NCBI RefSeq assembly: GCF_026427775.1
Contig: NZ_CP044532.1
Coordinates: 2,232,001-2,296,000, forward strand
Origin: Arthrobacter sp. CDRTa11
Lineage (GTDB): Bacteria; Actinomycetota; Actinomycetes; Actinomycetales; Micrococcaceae
DNA length: 64,000 nt
Reading direction: 5' to 3'
Part shown: positions 60,373 to 64,000 of the stretch, in pieces
Numbering within the stretch: the first letter of the stretch is position 1
Layout of the letters: each line of letters begins with the position of its first letter
Notes under the pieces: model-generated
The model's database searches: none
What the model was told of the DNA's origin: nothing
The model's input: the letters and a program-made list of their open reading frames with translations, nothing else
Made by a program: the position numbers and the translations under genes

Positions 60373-60438
60373 GGTTGTCCTGCTCCGAATAGTTGATGAA
60401 AGCCTTGTAGGCAAGTGCTTGGGCTGAGCGGCGGGCCG

Positions 60439-61236
60439 TCAGCCCTTCGGGAGGTCCTCAGCCGGTGCGCCCGTCCACTTGCTGATTTCGAGGTCCCCCG
60501 AAGTGTCCCGCTGCAGGGTGGGGGCGATGATCAGTTCCTGGACCACAGTGCGCTGGGGCATGGTGGCGACCAAGTGAATGGCCCGGGCCACGTCCTCGGG
60601 CTGGACCATGTTGTCGCGCTCCTCCTGCCGGGGCGGACGGGCACGGTTGTCCAGAATCGGGGTCGCCGTTTCGCCTGGAAGGATGGTGATCGCGCGGAGA
60701 CCGTCGTTGCGGAAGGTGTTGTGCAGGTAGGTCATGAAGTTCCGCACTGCGGCCTTGGCTGCCCCATAGGCTGCCCCGCCCAGGAGGTTGGGGTTAACAG
60801 CCGCGAGCGACGACACGGTGATGATGGTTCCCGTGCGACGGCTCAGCATATCCGGCAGGACGGCCTGAGTGAGGAGATATACGGCGTTGAGGTTGACGTT
60901 GAGAACCTCGTTCCATTCTTCCTCGCCTATCCACCGGACATTGAGGACCTTGCTGGCGCTGCCGGCGTTGTTTACGAGAATGTCCACCGGGCCAAGGGTG
61001 CTTCGCACCCAATCGATAAGGTCCTGGACATTGTCTTTAGAGGAGATGTCTGCGGCCTTGGCGTAGGCCTTACCGCCGTTGGCGATGATCTCCTCGGCGA
61101 GTTCCTTCAGGACTGCCTGCCGGCGTCCCACCACGACAACATGGGCGCCTTCGTCGGCCAGAAGTGCTGCTGTGGAGCGGCCCATCCCGGTGCCTGCACC
61201 GGTGATCACGGCTACTTTTCCTTCAAGAAGTCCCAT
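60439..61236 (-). CDS. SDR family oxidoreductase
   Basis: A 265-residue classical SDR with TGAGTGMG for cofactor binding, NNAG, the serine in TVSSLAA and the YGAAK pair. The start is set at 61236 (MGLLEGK) because AGGA lies 9 bp ahead of it, whereas the ATG nine bases upstream has no spacing. It follows the PxpC gene at 61327 by about 90 bp on the same strand. The partner aminotransferase suggests an alcohol or keto acid substrate, but there is no firm basis for one. Confidence 0.88.
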   Translation of the reverse strand: MGLLEGKVAVITGAGTGMGRSTAALLADEGAHVVVVGRRQAVLKELAEEIIANGGKAYAKAADISSKDNVQDLIDWVRSTLGPVDILVNNAGSASKVLNVRWIGEEEWNEVLNVNLNAVYLLTQAVLPDMLSRRTGTIITVSSLAAVNPNLLGGAAYGAAKAAVRNFMTYLHNTFRNDGLRAITILPGETATPILDNRARPPRQEERDNMVQPEDVARAIHLVATMPQRTVVQELIIAPTLQRDTSGDLEISKWTGAPAEDLPKG

Positions 61237-61326
61237 GGTTTCCATTCCTGTAAGAGTGATACATGAATCACATATGCGAAAAGTTTCTCATTTGTGGGGT
61301 ACTCAAGTCAACCCCTGGCTGCAGAA

Positions 61327-62352
61327 TCAGGCCGCTGCAGGCTCGGCAACGGGGGCTGCCTGGAGAGGCAGGCCGACCGCGGAAAAAAGCTTGGCGACAC
61401 GTTCCTCAAGGGCGAGCAGGGCGTTCTGCTGCTCGCGGTAGTCCTGGACTGCGTGCTGTTGGCTGACCCAGTTGAACCGCATCTTTTGCCCTGGTCGGGC
61501 CTGGCCCAGGCGTGGAAGGGCTGCTTTCGTGGCAAAAGCGACGATCGGATATCCGGCGGTCAGGGTCCGGTAGCGGCCCAGGATGATCAGTTCGTCGCCG
61601 TGCGGAATCTCGAAGGCTCCGATGGGTACGCCGTGTGAGACGATCTCGCCGAGGCTTTCGGGGTGGACCACTGGACCGTCAAGGCGCAGGCCGACGTGGT
61701 TTGATGTAGGCGTCACGGTGTATTGGCGGGACGCCAGCAGCTCGCGGATGCCCACAGCGGCGTCCGTCTCCGGGCCCTCAACAATGTCTACGGTCCAGAC
61801 TCCCGGACTGAAGGCAGGAATGGGCACGGGGAGGCGGAACAGGGGCTGGGTCAGATAGGGATGTTCGAAGCCTGCGTAGGCGGTGCGGAGCTCTATCGTC
61901 TGCCCGGCTGTGATCACCTGAGGGAAGCCCATTCGTGCCTCCGGTGCGGCGCTGCCCATGAAGTGCCCCGTGGCAAGGGTGCCACTGAAAGCGAGGTAAT
62001 TGCGCATGCCGTCCCTGGCATTGGCTATGACCACACGCGCTGCACCGGGAACACAGACAGGTTCCCACATCGGGACTGGCTGTCCATTGACGGTGACATC
62101 GGCCGGTGCCCCGGTCACCGAGATCAGCACGGGGCTTTTGGCAACGAATGCAAACCGGCCACCCATGACTTCCACGCATGTAGCGGAACGTTGGTTTCCC
62201 ACCAAGATGTTGGCCACGGAGGCAGAATGCTGGTCGGCGGCCCCGCCGCATGGCACGCCCATGAACTCGGAATGCTCCCGTCCCAGGTCCTGATATGTGG
62301 ATAGCCAGCCGTGTTCGGAAACTTTCAGCGCAACGTCCTGTTCAACCCGCAC
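61327..62352 (-). CDS. pxpC: 5-oxoprolinase subunit C / biotin-dependent carboxyltransferase-like protein
   Basis: A 341-residue protein of the PxpC (KipA/allophanate hydrolase-2) family. Family blocks include YQDLGREHSEFMGVPCGGAA, NILVGN, GNYLAFSG-like RNYLAFSGTL, VDIVEGPETD and HGVPIGAFEIPHGDELIILG. GTG 62352, 9 bp after AAGGAA and overlapping the PxpB stop by 11 bp, is preferred to an ATG at 62388. With PxpA and PxpB it would form the ATP-dependent 5-oxoprolinase that opens 5-oxo-L-proline to glutamate, or a relative acting on a similar lactam. Confidence 0.9.
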   Translation of the reverse strand: MRVEQDVALKVSEHGWLSTYQDLGREHSEFMGVPCGGAADQHSASVANILVGNQRSATCVEVMGGRFAFVAKSPVLISVTGAPADVTVNGQPVPMWEPVCVPGAARVVIANARDGMRNYLAFSGTLATGHFMGSAAPEARMGFPQVITAGQTIELRTAYAGFEHPYLTQPLFRLPVPIPAFSPGVWTVDIVEGPETDAAVGIRELLASRQYTVTPTSNHVGLRLDGPVVHPESLGEIVSHGVPIGAFEIPHGDELIILGRYRTLTAGYPIVAFATKAALPRLGQARPGQKMRFNWVSQQHAVQDYREQQNALLALEERVAKLFSAVGLPLQAAPVAEPAAA

Positions 62353-63145
62353 TTTGGGAGGTTCCTTCCTGGTCCTGTGTGTCCTCATTCGCCGGGTCCG
62401 GCGTGCCCACGGGCCGGAGGAACCGGCCTGTGAGGCGTGCCCATTCGCTGTGCGGCACAACCTTGAATCGCACGCTGTCTCCGGGCTTATAGGAGGTGGC
62501 TGGGTCTTCGCGTATGTCGCAAATTGTCAGCGGTGTCCGCCCTATGACTTTCCAGCCTGTGGGGCCGGGGAACGGCTGGATGATCGCGCTGGTCCCAGCC
62601 ACCATCACTGAGCCGCTGTCAACGTTCGTTCGTGGCTCCCTGCATCGGCTCACCTGCCCCGGGAATCGGACAGTTCCCATCATGGGGGCCATCGCCGAGG
62701 CGAGAAGGTTGATCGAGAGCTCCGATGCCTCGAGCCTGGCCAACACCTCGTCCTGGCTGATGCCCAGTTCATCGGCGACGTCCGGAAGATCCGGGGCGAA
62801 CTCCTCCGTGACGACCATCGGGATAACAAACTGGTTCCCCGCGTGTATTTCGACGCGCCCATCCAGCCCACGCCCAGCCGCCGCCAGCCGAATGGTTTGC
62901 GCCAGCTGTTCGTGGCTTACCTGTAGGCAGTCGAATTCGACCAGCAGTGAATCAATCCCCGCGACGACGTCGACCAATCCATGGGGACGGACGTCGAGCA
63001 AGATTTCGCGAAGCCTGCGGCTGCCGGCCTGCCGTTCATCCGTGCTGACGCCTGCGAGGCTGATCATCAAAGCCGAATCCCCAAAGGGAACGGCCCTGAT
63101 CTCAGGTAAGGAAGGCAGCTCGTGTGGCGGGGGATGCGTACTCAT
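62342..63145 (-). CDS. pxpB: 5-oxoprolinase subunit B (KipI-like)
   Basis: A 267-residue KipI/PxpB-family protein. IRAVPFGDSALMISLAG opens the first domain; the cyclophilin-like second domain includes IPMVVTEEFAPDLPDVADEL and FPGPTGWKVIGRTPLTI. It is longer than the E. coli protein (about 220 residues) through an N-terminal extension and a proline-rich tail. The family's usual GFxPGFAYL block is here LLASAMAPMMG, a notable departure. Adjacent to pxpA upstream and overlapping pxpC downstream. Confidence 0.88.
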   Translation of the reverse strand: MSTHPPPHELPSLPEIRAVPFGDSALMISLAGVSTDERQAGSRRLREILLDVRPHGLVDVVAGIDSLLVEFDCLQVSHEQLAQTIRLAAAGRGLDGRVEIHAGNQFVIPMVVTEEFAPDLPDVADELGISQDEVLARLEASELSINLLASAMAPMMGTVRFPGQVSRCREPRTNVDSGSVMVAGTSAIIQPFPGPTGWKVIGRTPLTICDIREDPATSYKPGDSVRFKVVPHSEWARLTGRFLRPVGTPDPANEDTQDQEGTSQSAG

Positions 63146-63200
63146 GGGGTCCTTGGCTCTCGTGGATTTTCAGGCGCCTGCCGTCGGGGCAGGAAGGGAA

Positions 63201-63998
63201 TCAGACAGCGGCCAGCCGGGCCTTTTCTGCCAGAACCTCCTGGAGACCCGTCGCATTGATTCCGGCCCGGTCCAGGGCTGCTCGGAGCGCTGTGCCGTTT
63301 TCCAGGACCTGCGGATGATCACCGTGAAGCAGGACGACGTCGGCGTCGTGCCCCAGCGGGACGACTTTGCCTGTGACGGCCTTTACTGTGCCCTCGGTGA
63401 CAACCTGGACGACGCGGCGACCGATCTCTTCAGGATCGTGCAGCAACGCTCCCTCGGTGTTGCGGGAGACGGGCATGCCGTCCTCGCCGTAGCCGCGGTC
63501 AGCCAGGAATACGTAGCCAACCTGGAGCCCGCGTTTACGTGATTCCTCGGCGAGCAGGCCCTGCTGGCAAATCACGATGTACGAGGGGTCATAGGCCTTG
63601 ATGGCGTCAGTGATGGCGCGTGCGTGTTTGGCGTCTGTCTGGGCGATGCTGCCCATCCGGCCGTGGGGTGCCACGTGGCTGATCTTTCCGCCGTGAATGC
63701 GGGCAAACCCGTCCAATGCTCCGATCTGGTAGAGCACGTCAGTGCGGATTTCTTCCTCGCTGGCCTCGATGAGCCGTCGGCCGAAGCCCACCAGATCCGG
63801 GTATCCGGGGTGGGCCCCCAGCTCAATGCCGCGTTCGACGCACGACTTGACTGTGGCATCCATAACGCGGGGGTCCCCGGCGTGGAAGCCGCAGGCGATG
63901 TTGGAGGCGGTGACCAGCCCGAGCAGGGCCTCGTCATCACCGATGGTGTAGTTTCCGTAGCTTTCGCCGAGGTCCGCGACGACGGCGACTGAGTTGAT
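63201..63998 (-). CDS. pxpA: 5-oxoprolinase subunit A (LamB/YcsF family), 5' end beyond the window
   Basis: About 265 codons of a YcsF/PxpA protein. The frame is open to the right edge and reads NSVAVVADLGESYGNYTIGD near the start, so the first few codons are missing. ASNIACGFHAGDP, HPGYPDLVGFGRR, FLADRGYGEDG and LLHGDHPQV are family landmarks. Where most members have KPHGALYN this one has APHGRMGS, so a conserved lysine is replaced. It is the first visible gene of the leftward unit pxpA-pxpB-pxpC-SDR-aminotransferase-TetR-TetR. Confidence 0.88.
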   Translation of the reverse strand: MNSVAVVADLGESYGNYTIGDDEALLGLVTASNIACGFHAGDPRVMDATVKSCVERGIELGAHPGYPDLVGFGRRLIEASEEEIRTDVLYQIGALDGFARIHGGKISHVAPHGRMGSIAQTDAKHARAITDAIKAYDPSYIVICQQGLLAEESRKRGLQVGYVFLADRGYGEDGMPVSRNTEGALLHDPEEIGRRVVQVVTEGTVKAVTGKVVPLGHDADVVLLHGDHPQVLENGTALRAALDRAGINATGLQEVLAEKARLAAV

Positions 63999-64000
63999 GC

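Noticed and set aside
1..64000. CRISPR arrays, tRNA and rRNA genes, intact insertion sequences, plasmid or phage origins
   Set aside because: None were recognised on either strand by reading; only decayed transposase fragments were found.

Overview
The window is high-GC DNA from a Micrococcaceae-type actinobacterium, most likely Arthrobacter sensu lato (Arthrobacter, Pseudarthrobacter or Paenarthrobacter). The codon bias, the SAM-IV riboswitch ahead of a metY gene, the CGNR and GntR/FCD regulators, and ABC sugar transporters without their own ATPase all fit this. It is accessory, catabolic DNA with old insertion-sequence debris. I saw no rRNA, tRNA or CRISPR array.

Region 1 (1-3.3 kb) is a sulfane-sulfur module: a TauE/SafE exporter (cut by the window edge), a rhodanese, a frameshifted second rhodanese, a thioredoxin, and a metallo-beta-lactamase/rhodanese fusion of the persulfide dioxygenase type. 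Region 2 (3.3-5.1 kb) is a CGNR regulator divergent from a luciferase-like monooxygenase.

Region 3 (5.4-31.5 kb) is the most unusual part. Two TetR genes and two flavin reductases, paired as modules, bracket an APC permease, a class III aminotransferase, pdxS, a flavin monooxygenase resembling trimethylamine monooxygenase, two aldehyde dehydrogenases, alanine dehydrogenase, a Baeyer-Villiger-type monooxygenase, two MFS transporters, an NtaA/SnaA-type FMN monooxygenase and a MaoC hydratase. Seven promoters here carry the same 30-bp tandem operator (13 + 4 + 13 bp) abutting or within 3 bp of the -10 box, which ties most of these genes into one undescribed regulon. I infer oxidative breakdown of an imported nitrogen compound: oxygenation, transamination onto pyruvate, regeneration of pyruvate by alanine dehydrogenase, and entry through aldehyde/succinate-semialdehyde oxidation. 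The substrate is unknown. A metY gene with its SAM-IV riboswitch and a PuuR-like XRE/cupin regulator lie inside. Decayed ISL3, IS3 and IS481 transposases sit near both ends.

Region 4 (33.2-50.8 kb) looks like a non-phosphorylating L-fucose (or L-rhamnose) pathway: ABC importer, mutarotase, aldo/keto reductase, lactonase, enolase-superfamily dehydratase, SDR dehydrogenase, FAH-family hydrolase (apparently with an in-frame deletion), 2-hydroxyacid dehydrogenase, a GntR/FCD regulator, an uncharacterised helical protein and a secreted GH141-like beta-helix protein. An FAD oxidoreductase of unknown role precedes it.

Region 5 (51-57.9 kb) is a second ABC importer with a cupin, divergent from an SDR and a zinc-family dehydrogenase resembling gluconate/idonate 5-dehydrogenases, followed by two small uncharacterised genes. 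Region 6 (58-64 kb) reads leftward: PxpA, PxpB, PxpC, an SDR, a class I aminotransferase and two tandem TetR paralogues.
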